Shown here piece by piece: positions 44,784 through 54,587 of a stretch of 64,000 nt of DNA. The number at the start of each line of letters is the position of its first letter. Within the stretch, counting starts at the first letter, position 1. A program made the position numbers and the translations under genes. Source of the stretch: Roseburia hominis (GTDB lineage: Bacteria; Bacillota; Clostridia; Lachnospirales; Lachnospiraceae); assembly GCF_021531695.1 (NCBI RefSeq), contig NZ_JADYUI010000005.1, positions 102,525-166,524 of the forward strand. Direction: 5' to 3'. Under the pieces are notes generated by a model. It searched no databases. It was not told the DNA's origin and saw only the letters and a list, made by a program, of their open reading frames with translations.

Positions 44784-44832
44784 GGAAGGGCATTGTCAGA
44801 CATGGGTATGGCTGATGATGCCCTTCCTTTTT
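44784..44832 (+). terminator. terminator after cstA
   Basis: GGAAGGGCAT (44784-44793) pairs with ATGCCCTTCC (44818-44827), followed by a T-run. Confidence 0.88.
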
Positions 44833-44925
44833 CCGGCATTTTTATAGTATGCCAACTTGCGAAAAATGCAGTTACATGCTACAATAATTATGGTAATTTA
44901 TACATAAAATGGATGGGGCAGTACA

Positions 44926-46041
44926 ATGTCAATTCGAATCTACACACTAACACATAAAAATTTTGAAATACCCAAAGATCCCATGTATGTACCGCTTCAG
45001 GTGGGACGTGCCACAAAGGATGACCTTGGGTATTTGTGTGATAATACCGGAGATAATATTTCAGAGAAAAATTGCTACTACAGCGAACTTACCGGTATTT
45101 ACTGGATTTGGAGGAATGTACATGATTTAGATTATGTAGGTGTATGCCATTACCGCCGTTATTTAATCAATGAACATGGAAAGATTTTTACAAAACCGGA
45201 GCTTTTACAGATTTTGCAAAAAGTTGACGTCATCACAACAAAGCGTGTCAAACTACGGATGCCTTATTATGACGGTTATAAAAAGACACATCACATTGAA
45301 AATCTTGATGTAACCGGTATGGTAATAAAAGAGCTTTATCCGGATTATTATCCGACCTTTGAGCGTCTCATTCACGGGGAAGAAACTTATTTTGGCAATA
45401 TTATGATTTCCAAAAAGGAAGTATTTGATTCTTATGCCAAGTGGCTCTTTACCATTTTTTTTGAAGTCGAAAAACGAGTCGCAATTGATTCCTATGATGA
45501 TTACCATAAAAGAGTTTTTGGTTTTATTTCCGAGATTCTTTTGTTAGTCTGGATACGTGTTAATAAGCTTTCTGTTTACGAATGCCGCGTAGGTATGATT
45601 GGGGAAAAGGCAGAAACAAGAGAGATGAAAGAAACTCTTGCCCGCTATTTTCAAAAAAAAGATATAAGCGGAGCAAAATCATATTTCCTGTCCTGTTTAA
45701 AGAACAGACCCGATGTATTGATGGAAGCATCAGACATTACCGGAGAATTAAAGCTATGCATGCAGGTTATCGCAACCTGTGAACTGGAATTGCAACAACA
45801 GCAAAGCTGTATTTTGGATGAATTGTCGGAATTTCACGAATTAATGCATTTTTTTCATCAATTAAATGATACCGTAGAGCATGTTCGAAAAAACGAATGG
45901 ATCAGGGAAGACGTTTCCTTTCTGACAAAACAATTTCTGAGTGAGGAAGCGATACAGACCGCAGTCCATGTGTTATCCCAAAATAAACAGGAAGAACAGG
46001 AAACTCGAAAAAAAATTACCGATATTCGACAGAAAGAATAA
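44926..46041 (+). CDS. DUF4422 (capsular-type glycosyltransferase-like) protein
   Basis: A 371-residue cytoplasmic protein. The N-terminal 240 residues match the DUF4422 pattern found in capsule and exopolysaccharide loci: IYTLTHKNFEIP at the start, NCYYSELTGIYWIWRN, DYVGVCHYRRYL, and FGNIMISKKEVFDSYAKWLF. The C-terminal 130 residues are helical and charged and not recognised. The family is regarded as glycosyltransferase-like, but the activity is not shown here. Only a weak GGGG ribosome site precedes the ATG. No other capsule genes are near. Confidence 0.75.
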   Translation: MSIRIYTLTHKNFEIPKDPMYVPLQVGRATKDDLGYLCDNTGDNISEKNCYYSELTGIYWIWRNVHDLDYVGVCHYRRYLINEHGKIFTKPELLQILQKVDVITTKRVKLRMPYYDGYKKTHHIENLDVTGMVIKELYPDYYPTFERLIHGEETYFGNIMISKKEVFDSYAKWLFTIFFEVEKRVAIDSYDDYHKRVFGFISEILLLVWIRVNKLSVYECRVGMIGEKAETREMKETLARYFQKKDISGAKSYFLSCLKNRPDVLMEASDITGELKLCMQVIATCELELQQQQSCILDELSEFHELMHFFHQLNDTVEHVRKNEWIREDVSFLTKQFLSEEAIQTAVHVLSQNKQEEQETRKKITDIRQKE

Positions 46042-46114
46042 ACCATAAATTTTATAAAACTACAAATAATAAAGGAGAAAGATATCACCCAAAAACGTGG
46101 GATATCGCATAATC

Positions 46115-46513
46115 ATGGCAGAACAGACATTAGAAATTACTTATAATATTTATTTGGAGGCAGAAGACATTTCACAGTCACGAATCATGTCAGCAGCTTC
46201 TTATGTAAAAGAATTAGTAAATAATCACAATAATTCCTATTTAAATCGTGCAGAATTTGATGACGAAAGTAATTTAGACGATTTTTCCTTTCGCCTTTTT
46301 GCAAAAGAAACCATTACGGAAGAAACTTGTAAAAATACCGAGGATGCAAAGGCTTTCATTGATGACATTGTCGATTTATTATTTGACATTGCACACATGC
46401 ATTCTTTTTTAAATATGGAGGGAGATTTCTCCATCTTATATAATGGAGAACGTAAACAATACACCTTTTGTTCCGAAAGCGGAGATTCTCTCTGCGATTT
46501 CAACGAACAATAG
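46115..46513 (+). CDS. small conserved hypothetical protein (DUF6145-like)
   Basis: A 132-residue acidic cytoplasmic protein starting MAEQTLEITYNIYLE. It resembles a small Lachnospiraceae family (DUF6145) by recollection; no function is known. The nearest good Shine-Dalgarno (AAAGGAG, 46071-46077) is about 37 bases before the ATG at 46115, with a possible GATATC/GATATC hairpin (46081-46106) between. An alternative GTG start at 46097 lies within that hairpin. It lies between the DUF4422 gene and the secreted glycosidase-like gene. Confidence 0.65.
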   Translation: MAEQTLEITYNIYLEAEDISQSRIMSAASYVKELVNNHNNSYLNRAEFDDESNLDDFSFRLFAKETITEETCKNTEDAKAFIDDIVDLLFDIAHMHSFLNMEGDFSILYNGERKQYTFCSESGDSLCDFNEQ

Positions 46514-46534
46514 CTAAAACAGAGGGAGGCATTC

Positions 46535-48223
46535 ATGAGATATGGGAAAATAGCAAAAAAGACAATATTATTTTTGGGGATTTGTTTTGCAACACTGTTA
46601 TTTCCGTTTTCTGTCAAAGCAGATGATTGTGTTGTAAATGATATTGATGGGGACTTAATATCAGACAGCTATGACGCTGCCGATGAATATTCCATTTTAA
46701 CGCCAACTTCTACCAATAAAAAGGGGATTCAGGGAACCGAGTATATTGTTCCCGGCATGCGCATTGTCGGCGATCAGGCATATATTCAGAATGCAGATGA
46801 AGCTCCACTTGATCTGGAAGTGAATCACGTCTTATTGAATTTTGATATTGCAAAGTTATTGGCTCCCGATTCGCAGACAGAAGAAGTAATCAATTATAAT
46901 TACAATGGCGTTACGTATCGTTTTAACAAATCATATCTCATTCCGTATTTGTACCGGGTTCGTCAGTATCAGACCATGAGCCCGCAGGTAACAGACCGCC
47001 CGGTTGCGATTACCTTTGTATTACTTATGTCAAAACCGGAAGATCCAAAGTATGATTACCTTTTATGCCCGGGTGCATTACAACCGAATGATGGTCTGCA
47101 TATGTTTTATGCATTAAATATACAGGATCCTGTTGCAAAAGAAACCATCTCTGCAGTATTTGATTATCTGACAAGAGCTTTCGGAGATAAAGAGCATTTT
47201 GTGCAGAACTGGATTATCGGAAATGAAGTAGATGTACCGGATGTTTATAATTATACCGGAACACATGATGCTACTTATAATGCCTGTGTCAGTGCTGAAA
47301 CATTTAATTTATTTTATGACAAACTCTGTGAAAATACACCATATGCCAAAGCCTATATTTCATTGACAAACCGATGGAATACAACATCGGACGGAACCGG
47401 AATTGGTGGAAAAACATTCTTGGAGCTATTCTCACAGATGGTTCAGACAGATCATTGGAATATTGCATTTCATGCCTATGCTCCGACATGGGATTATAAA
47501 TTATGGGAACCGGAGACCGTAGATTACGTTTGCTACTCAGCGGATTCTCCTTACGTCTGTGCAGCAAATCTGGCTTATATGACAGATTATGTAAAAAATG
47601 TTTATGGAGATAATCACCGTATCATATTATCGGAACAGGGTTTTAATGTAAAAGACAATTCCATGGAAGAACAATATGCACAGGCAGCAGAACTGATTTA
47701 TACCTATTTTGCAGCAGCACGCAATGATATGGTGGATGCCGTTATTTTTAATAACTGGTACGATTGCAGTTATCAGGCTGATCTTACCAACCTTCATATC
47801 GGATTGCATGATGATGCCGGAAATAAAAGAGAAGCTTATTACGCATTTAAATATATGGATACTGATGTTTCTCAAATCACAAAGTATCAGGATTATGTCA
47901 ACCATTTCTGCACCAGTTTTCCATCCTGGGATTGCAACATCCTGTATACCGACCAGCCGACCATTGCCGTTGCAGATGTAGGAAATCAGACACTGCTTAC
48001 CGAAGCACAGATTCCATGGAACGGTCTCTATTCCAATCATTTATATTATCGATGGACGGTTATCAATGAGCAGACAAAAGAAAGCCAGGTCATTCAGGAT
48101 TGGGTAGAAGATAATAATGCAATCTACTGGACAACGGATACCAGTGGTGTTTACACATTAGTGTGTGAAATAATGACCAGTGATCAGCGCTTGTACCGGA
48201 CAGAACTTATTTGTACCAGATAA
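46535..48223 (+). CDS. secreted DUF5722 glycoside-hydrolase-like protein
   Basis: A 562-residue exported protein with a signal peptide at about 1-28 (ILFLGICFATLLFPFSVKA). The central 300 residues match DUF5722 and look like a TIM-barrel glycosidase of the clan GH-A kind. WIIGNEVD near 227 gives an Asn-Glu acid/base pair, and IILSEQGF near 365 gives a candidate nucleophile Glu. FHAYAPTWDYKLW and FNNWYDC are further barrel-strand motifs. The C-terminal 80 residues form a beta-rich domain. It probably acts outside the cell on a glycan; the substrate is unknown. GGGAGG precedes the ATG. Confidence 0.75.
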   Translation: MRYGKIAKKTILFLGICFATLLFPFSVKADDCVVNDIDGDLISDSYDAADEYSILTPTSTNKKGIQGTEYIVPGMRIVGDQAYIQNADEAPLDLEVNHVLLNFDIAKLLAPDSQTEEVINYNYNGVTYRFNKSYLIPYLYRVRQYQTMSPQVTDRPVAITFVLLMSKPEDPKYDYLLCPGALQPNDGLHMFYALNIQDPVAKETISAVFDYLTRAFGDKEHFVQNWIIGNEVDVPDVYNYTGTHDATYNACVSAETFNLFYDKLCENTPYAKAYISLTNRWNTTSDGTGIGGKTFLELFSQMVQTDHWNIAFHAYAPTWDYKLWEPETVDYVCYSADSPYVCAANLAYMTDYVKNVYGDNHRIILSEQGFNVKDNSMEEQYAQAAELIYTYFAAARNDMVDAVIFNNWYDCSYQADLTNLHIGLHDDAGNKREAYYAFKYMDTDVSQITKYQDYVNHFCTSFPSWDCNILYTDQPTIAVADVGNQTLLTEAQIPWNGLYSNHLYYRWTVINEQTKESQVIQDWVEDNNAIYWTTDTSGVYTLVCEIMTSDQRLYRTELICTR

Positions 48224-48309
48224 AAATGAAATAACTATATGATTTTTGTATAATTTAAAGAGAAGTAAAATGAAATTCGGCATAAAATCAATGATTGGGG
48301 GACGGCTTT

Positions 48310-50151
48310 ATGATACGAATGGAAATCGCCTGCTTTCTGGTGCTTGCTTTTCTGGCAGCCATGTATTTTTCTGCCCCTAGAGAGCATACAAAAATTCACA
48401 AATGTTTTTCTAAATTACTAATTTATTCCATGCTGAATCTTATACTGGACGCAACAACAATCTATACGGTAAATCATTTGCAGACTATACCTGGTCTGCT
48501 AAATGATTTGCTGCATCGCCTGTTTATTGGAGACATTGTACTGGTATCTTATCTTACCTATGACTATATTCTACTGCTAATTAAAGATGAAACAAATAAA
48601 CAGATCGAAATTCCCAAATTTACTAAGTTGCTGTTAGTAGCAGTACTGATTGCTATTGCATTTCTTCCGATTGATTATATACAGACAGAAACGGGGAACT
48701 ATTCCCATGGTCCGGCAGTATACACGGCATATGGGTGTATGGCTGTTTTCCTCGTTCTTACCATTCTGGCAATGATTAAGTATTGGAAGCAGATTCACAA
48801 AAAGAAAAGGATGGCAGTAACCCTTTCTCTAACGATTGAAATTATAGTAATGATGATACAATATATTGTTCATTTTTCTTTAATCAGTGGAATGGGCATC
48901 ATGTTAATCAATCTTTCCTTTTATCTGACCCTGGAAAATCCGGATATTCTTCTGGTGCAACAGGTAAAGGACGAAAAGAAAAAAGCAGAAGATGCGAACG
49001 CAGCAAAATCCACATTTCTTTCCCACATGTCACATGAAATTCGTACTCCGATGAATGCAATTATTGGAATGACAGACATTCTTCTTCGTACCGATTTAAC
49101 GGAAGAACAGAGAGAATACCTGGAAAATATCAAAAGTTCCGGTCATGCTTTGATCGCAATCATCAATGACATTTTAGATCTTTCCAAAATCGAAGCCGGA
49201 AAAATGGAGTTAGTGGACAATGTATATAACATGGAACAGCTCCTTCGTGATATTCGTGCCATCATAAAAAATCGTATTGGTGAAAAACCAATAGAACTTT
49301 TCTATGATATAGATGAAAAAATACCAAAAAAACTTTATGGCGATGGACTTCGTATTCGGCAGATTATTATAAATCTAATGAATAATGCCGTAAAGTTTAC
49401 CGATAATGGTCATATCAGACTATGCATAAAAGAAGTAGCAAAGTCAACAGATGCGATCAAATTGCATATCTCGGTAGAAGATACCGGACAAGGAATTCGA
49501 CAGGAAGACTTAAAAAAACTGTTTGGCGCTTTTTCACAGGTAGATCTAAAAAAGAATAAAGGAAAAGAAGGTACCGGTCTTGGTCTCGCAATATCCAGCC
49601 AGTTAGTCGAAATGATGGGAGGAAAGCTGGAAGTAAAGAGTGAGTATGGAGTTGGTACAGAATTCTTTTTTACAATCGAGCAAAAACTGGTGGCAGAAGA
49701 AACAGAAGAACACCCATCCGGTGAAAAAAATTTGAAAAACTTTATTGCACCGGAAGCGAAAATTTTGATTGTAGATGATAATGCGATCAATCGTATGGTT
49801 GCCGCCGGTCTGCTGGCACCATTTCAAATGCAGATTGACATGGCAGAAAGCGGAAAAATGGCGCTCTCCATGGTACAGGAAAAGAAATACGACTTAATTT
49901 TTATGGATCATATCATGCCGGACATGGATGGGATAGAAACAACGAAAAATATCCGTGCTCTGGACGGATCTTATTATAAAGCTCTTCCAATCATTGCTCT
50001 GACAGCAGATGCAATGACGGAGTCGCAAAAGTTATTCGCTGAAGCTTCTATGAATGGATTTGTTGCAAAACCTATTGATATGGCACAGATTACCCGTGTA
50101 TTATTACAGTGGCTGCCACACGAACTGATTTGTACGAGAACAAAGAGCTAA
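48310..50151 (+). CDS. hybrid sensor histidine kinase/response regulator
   Basis: A 613-residue membrane sensor with six or seven N-terminal TMs (about 1-215), an HK dimerisation domain with phospho-His in [19 protein letters not shown] (about 234-252), and a HATPase with [13 protein letters not shown] and [11 protein letters not shown]-terminal receiver domain (about 480-610) has phospho-Asp in [13 protein letters not shown]. No HPt or output domain is present, so it must signal to another protein. The ATG at 48310 with GGGGGA upstream is chosen over TTG at 48295. Its ligand and output are unknown. Confidence 0.88.
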   Translation: MIRMEIACFLVLAFLAAMYFSAPREHTKIHKCFSKLLIYSMLNLILDATTIYTVNHLQTIPGLLNDLLHRLFIGDIVLVSYLTYDYILLLIKDETNKQIEIPKFTKLLLVAVLIAIAFLPIDYIQTETGNYSHGPAVYTAYGCMAVFLVLTILAMIKYWKQIHKKKRMAVTLSLTIEIIVMMIQYIVHFSLISGMGIMLINLSFYLTLENPDILLVQQVKDEKKKAEDANAAKSTFLSHMSHEIRTPMNAIIGMTDILLRTDLTEEQREYLENIKSSGHALIAIINDILDLSKIEAGKMELVDNVYNMEQLLRDIRAIIKNRIGEKPIELFYDIDEKIPKKLYGDGLRIRQIIINLMNNAVKFTDNGHIRLCIKEVAKSTDAIKLHISVEDTGQGIRQEDLKKLFGAFSQVDLKKNKGKEGTGLGLAISSQLVEMMGGKLEVKSEYGVGTEFFFTIEQKLVAEETEEHPSGEKNLKNFIAPEAKILIVDDNAINRMVAAGLLAPFQMQIDMAESGKMALSMVQEKKYDLIFMDHIMPDMDGIETTKNIRALDGSYYKALPIIALTADAMTESQKLFAEASMNGFVAKPIDMAQITRVLLQWLPHELICTRTKS

Positions 50152-50266
50152 CGTATATGACAAAAATGTAAGGTAGTATTCTATTGCGAAATCATGCTTT
50201 TTCCTTATAATGGAAGTTAGTTGATAAACAATACATAAACAATCTAAATTTATTCTATCCAAAAGC

Positions 50267-50305
50267 TTAAGAAAATGTTAAGAACTTAACAAAGAACGCT
50301 TAAGA
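50267..50305 (+). promoter_or_regulatory. phased TTAAGA repeats upstream of exporter operon
   Basis: TTAAGA occurs at 50267-50272, 50278-50283 and 50300-50305, spaced 11 and 22 bases, that is one and two helical turns. GCTTAAGAAAAT is repeated exactly at both ends. This resembles OmpR/PhoB-type response-regulator sites. The rest of the 50152-50395 gap holds a possible -10 TATAAT after TTGCGA near 50188 and no gene. Confidence 0.55.
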
Positions 50306-50395
50306 AAATTCGTTTATGATATTTTATGGAAAATACATAACATGCAATGTATTGTTAAAACAACAAATATATGAGGAAAAAGAGAGGGTTATAAA

Positions 50396-51916
50396 ATGAA
50401 AGAAGGCAGTGGAAAACTAAAGAACATTCTAAAACCGACCAAGAAAAAAGTGGTGGTGATTGTAATTGTTCTTATCGTACTGATATGCGGAATCTATTAT
50501 TGCAGCACAGTAAAGCAGGCACAGGCAACAATGGCAGAACCAGCCTATAATACAGCCAATGTTGAGAAAAAGGATTTAAAGAAAGAAGTCAGTGTCAACG
50601 GAACCATCGGTAGCGTGAATAAACAGACCGTAGAATCCGAACTGGCTAATTTAGAAATCACACAGGTAAATGTAAAAGTCGGCGATGTTGTAAAAGCCGG
50701 TGATGTGATTTGTACCTTTGATAACAGCAATCTTCAAAAGAAATTAGCAAATGCAAAAGAAACTGCAAATCTGACAGAGCAGAAATCAAAGCAGGGTGTT
50801 ACTGATGCACAGACCAGTTATAACAATGCGGTAGCAGATAAAAACACCAATGCTTCCCGAAACGCACAGGCAGTAACCGATACCTACAATGGTTATCAGA
50901 CTGCAATTGCAGAACGCGATGGTGCCAATATTGCTTACCAACAAGCACAGACAGAGCGTACCAATGCAGAAAATGCATATAGGACAGCTTTACAGGCAGC
51001 CGGAGCCTCCAATACAGATCCTGCAACTGCAGATGGTTCTATCTGTCAGGCAGAACATGATGCATGGGCACTTGCAGTAGACAAAGAAAATACCACAAGT
51101 GCAACCCTATCAACTGCGCAGGCAAAAGTCGTAACTACGGAGGCAGCATATAAAGATGCCGTTCAAAAACAGCAGGATACTGCAATAACAGACGATAGAA
51201 CCGTAGCACAGCAGAGTGCTGCTTTGGGTTCTGCAAAATTAGACGCACAGGCTGCAAATACCGGTGAAACAGCTGATACCATTGATGAATTACAAAAGCA
51301 GATTGACGACTGCACGATCGTTGCCCCAATTGACGGAACCATTACTTCTTTACAGGTGGAAGCCGGAAAGATTTATAAAGGCGGAGAGATTGCAGTTATT
51401 CAGGATGAAAATAATCTTTTAGTAAATGCCACGGTAGACCAATATACGATCAGTGATATTACGGAAGGAATGACTACAATTATAAAAACAGATACCACCG
51501 GTGATTTGGAAATGCAGGGTACTTTATCTTTCATCTCTCCTGTACCAAAAAGCACAATTGATGGCAACGGTAAAACTACCATAACAACCGATTATGAAAT
51601 TGAAGCAACCTTCAAAGAACAAAACGAACGTTTAAGACTTGGTATGAATGCCAAAACATCCATTTTGATTGCAGAAGCCAAAAATGTATTATCTGTTCCG
51701 GGCAGTTGCATTCAGACAGACGGTGACCGCAAATTTATCACCGTATTGGTTGATGAAACCACCGGCGAAACAAAAGACATTGATGTAACAACCGGTCTGG
51801 AAACAGATTATGATGTAGAAATAAAAGGAAAAGATTTAAAAGAGGGTATGCAGGTAATTATACCGGACAACATGGCAACAGATGGCACAGATAGTGATGA
51901 TGTAATCTATGGTTAA
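50396..51916 (+). CDS. HlyD/MacA-type efflux adaptor protein
   Basis: Membrane-fusion subunit of a MacAB-type exporter, 506 residues. One TM at about 17-35 anchors it. The lipoyl-like half-motifs are at about 60-110 (VNVKVGDVVKAGDVICTFDN) and 300-335 (IVAPIDGTITSLQVEAGKIYKGG), with a long Ala/Gln-rich helical hairpin (about 115-295) between. Beta-barrel and membrane-proximal domains follow. The operon continues with the ATPase (14 bases) and the permease. In a Gram-positive cell it would work with the FtsX-type permease, perhaps on peptides or lipids. Confidence 0.9.
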   Translation: MKEGSGKLKNILKPTKKKVVVIVIVLIVLICGIYYCSTVKQAQATMAEPAYNTANVEKKDLKKEVSVNGTIGSVNKQTVESELANLEITQVNVKVGDVVKAGDVICTFDNSNLQKKLANAKETANLTEQKSKQGVTDAQTSYNNAVADKNTNASRNAQAVTDTYNGYQTAIAERDGANIAYQQAQTERTNAENAYRTALQAAGASNTDPATADGSICQAEHDAWALAVDKENTTSATLSTAQAKVVTTEAAYKDAVQKQQDTAITDDRTVAQQSAALGSAKLDAQAANTGETADTIDELQKQIDDCTIVAPIDGTITSLQVEAGKIYKGGEIAVIQDENNLLVNATVDQYTISDITEGMTTIIKTDTTGDLEMQGTLSFISPVPKSTIDGNGKTTITTDYEIEATFKEQNERLRLGMNAKTSILIAEAKNVLSVPGSCIQTDGDRKFITVLVDETTGETKDIDVTTGLETDYDVEIKGKDLKEGMQVIIPDNMATDGTDSDDVIYG

Positions 51917-51930
51917 TCAGAGGTGAGTGT

Positions 51931-52641
51931 ATGGAAAATGATGTAATTATTGATTTAAATCACATTATAAAAAAATTCTACATCGGGAAACCAAACGAAC
52001 TCGAGATTTTACATGGAATCGATTTGCAAGTAAGAAGAGGCGAATTTGTGTCCATCGTTGGTGCATCCGGTTCCGGTAAATCTACCTTGATGAATGTCAT
52101 CGGTATTTTAGATCGTCCTACGGAGGGGAGCTATTTTCTGGAGGGCGTAGACATCTGTAAAGCCAACGACAAGGAAGTCTCCAAAATCCGAAATCAAAAA
52201 ATTGGATTTGTATTTCAGACCTACAATCTGGTGGCAAGAACCAGTGCATTAAAAAATGTCGAGTTACCCATGATGTATGCAGGAGTTCCAAAAAGAGAAC
52301 GAACAAAACGTGCAAAAGAGCTTCTTAAATTGGTTGGTATGGAAGAGCGTATGAATCATACTCCGGATGAGTTATCCGGTGGTCAGAAACAACGTGTGGC
52401 AATTGCAAGAGCTTTAGGCAATCATCCGGCAATTATTCTTGCCGATGAACCGACCGGTGCTTTGGATTCTAAGACAGGACGTATGATTATGGACTTATTC
52501 CATAAATTAAACCGGGAAAATGGAATTACTATTGTACTAATCACCCACTCAAATGAACTGGCAGAAGAGACTCAGCGTATTGTTACGCTAAAAGATGGAG
52601 AAATTATTGGAGAAAGGAAAGGTGAAGCATATGCTGTTTGA
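51931..52641 (+). CDS. MacB/LolD-type ABC ATPase
   Basis: ATPase of the MacAB-type exporter, 236 residues. Walker A GASGSGKST is near 48-56, Q-loop FVFQTYNLVARTSALKNVELP, signature LSGGQKQR, Walker B AIILADEPTGALD and H-loop ITHSNEL. All are canonical. The typical MacB-family LP-MM-Y (ELPMMYAGVPKRER) is present. The permease gene overlaps its last four codons. Confidence 0.94.
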   Translation: MENDVIIDLNHIIKKFYIGKPNELEILHGIDLQVRRGEFVSIVGASGSGKSTLMNVIGILDRPTEGSYFLEGVDICKANDKEVSKIRNQKIGFVFQTYNLVARTSALKNVELPMMYAGVPKRERTKRAKELLKLVGMEERMNHTPDELSGGQKQRVAIARALGNHPAIILADEPTGALDSKTGRMIMDLFHKLNRENGITIVLITHSNELAEETQRIVTLKDGEIIGERKGEAYAV

Positions 52642-53875
52642 GAATATAGGTGCGGCATTAGCAGGAATTAAAGCAAATAAGATGCGTTCCTTTCTTACCA
52701 TGCTTGGTATTTTAATTGGTATCGCAGCCATCATTGCCATCATTATGGCAGGTAACGGAATGTCTGGATATATTGAAAATCAGATGAATAGTATCGGTGC
52801 CAATCGAGTGGAATTTTATGTAACACAAAGAAACTGGGACGACTCTACCGTAACACAAAAGGATTCCGATTTAATTACTCAGGAAATGATTCGTAAAGTC
52901 AATCAGGAATTTAGAGATGAAATTAAGGATATTTCATTAACGACAGCTTTAGGCGATGGCATTGTAAAAGAAGGAAAAGACTATGCAAAGGTTAGTGTAC
53001 TTGGTGCAAATTCTTCTTCCATGATATGGGATGACGAGGAGATTCTGGCTGGAAGAGTGATTCTTCCGTCCGAACAGCAGAATGGTGCAAATGTTGCAAT
53101 GGTTTCCGATAAATTTGTAAATAATATGTATAAGGGCGATGTAGATGCTGCCGTAGGGCAGGAAATTGATGTTCAGGTGAACAATCAGTATTATACCTAT
53201 ACCATCGTCGGCGTGTATCAGTCATATACCAATCAGCAAATGACCGGTTCCTCTTATGATGAGGTTACTACTTTATACGTTCCTTTGAAAGTAGTACATA
53301 GAGTCGTAAGTAACGCAGTTTATGTATCATCGTTCGATATCAATGGAAAAGATGGTGTGGATTCTCTTGATCTGGCAAATCGTATCACCGATTATATGAA
53401 TGAAACATTTTACAGTAACAATGATAACTTTATGATTGATCGTTATACCATGCAGGAGCAGGCCAAAATGGCAAACCAAGAAATTGGTATGGTTAAAATG
53501 GTAATGGGCGGAATCGGTGCAATATCTCTTCTTGTCGGAGGCATTGGTGTCATGAATATTATGATTGTATCAATAACAGAACGAACCAGAGAAATTGGAA
53601 CGAGAAAAGCACTTGGTGCTACCAATGGAAGCATCCGTATGCAATTTATTACAGAAGCAATCGTAATCTGCTTAATCGGTGGTATTATGGGCTTAGGACT
53701 CGGTGTACTGCTTGGTGGAGCAATTACCAATGCCATTGGTTTCCCAGGAAAGCTGACAATGGAAAATATTATTTTCTGTCTCCTGTTTTCTATGGGATTT
53801 GGCATTTTCTTCGGATATTATCCGGCAAACCGCGCTGCAAAGATGAACCCAATCGATGCCTTACGTTACGAATAA
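52631..53875 (+). CDS. MacB/FtsX-type ABC permease
   Basis: Permease of the exporter, 414 residues from the ATG at 52631, which overlaps the ATPase stop by 11 bases; an upstream reading to 52595 lies inside the ATPase gene. TM1 is at about 20-40 (FLTMLGILIGIAAIIAIIMAG), a MacB periplasmic-type core domain at about 50-270 and the FtsX bundle at about 290-405 (GGIGVMNIMIVSITERTREIGTRKALGA). It ends with the usual NRAAKMNPIDALRYE. Complete three-gene exporter. Confidence 0.93.
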   Translation: MLFENIGAALAGIKANKMRSFLTMLGILIGIAAIIAIIMAGNGMSGYIENQMNSIGANRVEFYVTQRNWDDSTVTQKDSDLITQEMIRKVNQEFRDEIKDISLTTALGDGIVKEGKDYAKVSVLGANSSSMIWDDEEILAGRVILPSEQQNGANVAMVSDKFVNNMYKGDVDAAVGQEIDVQVNNQYYTYTIVGVYQSYTNQQMTGSSYDEVTTLYVPLKVVHRVVSNAVYVSSFDINGKDGVDSLDLANRITDYMNETFYSNNDNFMIDRYTMQEQAKMANQEIGMVKMVMGGIGAISLLVGGIGVMNIMIVSITERTREIGTRKALGATNGSIRMQFITEAIVICLIGGIMGLGLGVLLGGAITNAIGFPGKLTMENIIFCLLFSMGFGIFFGYYPANRAAKMNPIDALRYE

Positions 53876-53933
53876 GTTTTATAAATTTTTCCTATCCCAA
53901 TTCTTAACAATTTATAAAACTTAAAAAATCCTA

Positions 53934-53962
53934 TTGACGAAGCAAATTTGTAATGCTAGAAT
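53934..53962 (+). promoter_or_regulatory. promoter of MarR-exporter operon
   Basis: -35 TTGACG (53934-53939), 17-base spacer, -10 TAGAAT (53957-53962). The last two bases of the -10 overlap the large palindrome. Confidence 0.75.
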
Positions 53963-54003
53963 ACTTAACAATGTTATTAGATAACATTGTTAAGTATTTT
54001 TTG
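53961..54003. promoter_or_regulatory. 17-bp-arm palindrome: probable MarR operator / leader hairpin
   Basis: Perfect arms of 17 bases (53961-53977 and 53981-53997; core ACTTAACAATGTTAT) around TAG, followed by T6. It begins on the -10 box, so a bound regulator would block transcription. The RNA would also form a terminator-like hairpin just after the transcription start. The marR gene begins 80 bases later. Confidence 0.75.
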
Positions 54004-54082
54004 CTTTAGGAAACATTCCTCCTGACATAAAGTACTTGGTAATGAATACATAATTTCGGTTTGCCGGATAGGGAGGTGGCAT

Positions 54083-54574
54083 ATGGATGAATTAACGAGA
54101 AAAATCTTTGAAACCTTTCAATTATTTCGAAAGATTCATATGTATGTGTTGTTACCGGAAAATCTGTCAAGGAATGAGTATTTTACATTGATGAGTATTG
54201 AACATCTGCGTAGTCAACAACAGGAAGGACATGTCAGTATTTCTATGATTGCAAAGATACTGCATGTATCAACACCGGCAGTATCAAGAACCATTCGTTC
54301 TTTAGAGGAGCACGAATACTTACTACGGGAAAACGACAAAAACGACAGACGAAATACTTTTGTAAAACTGACTCCGAAAGGTAACGATATTTTGAAGCAG
54401 GCACATGTACAAATGAGCAATTTTCTGAATCAAATGGTTCATGATTTAAGTAAAGAAGATAAAGAGCATTTGATTCACTGTATGCAACAAATGTACAGCA
54501 ACGCAACTGCAGAAATTGAACGAATGGAACACGAAAAAAGAAATGAGAAACCCCAAAAAATAGAAATCAAATAA
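54083..54574 (+). CDS. MarR family transcriptional regulator
   Basis: A 163-residue winged-helix regulator. The DNA-binding core SMIAKILHVSTPAVSRTIRSLEEHEYL is at about 53-79, followed by the wing DRRNTFVKLTPKG. A GGAGGTGG site precedes the ATG. It lies 13 bases before two half-size ABC exporters and behind the strong palindrome, so it most likely represses its own operon and is released by an exported compound. Confidence 0.93.
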   Translation: MDELTRKIFETFQLFRKIHMYVLLPENLSRNEYFTLMSIEHLRSQQQEGHVSISMIAKILHVSTPAVSRTIRSLEEHEYLLRENDKNDRRNTFVKLTPKGNDILKQAHVQMSNFLNQMVHDLSKEDKEHLIHCMQQMYSNATAEIERMEHEKRNEKPQKIEIK

Positions 54575-54587
54575 GTGAGGCATTAAT

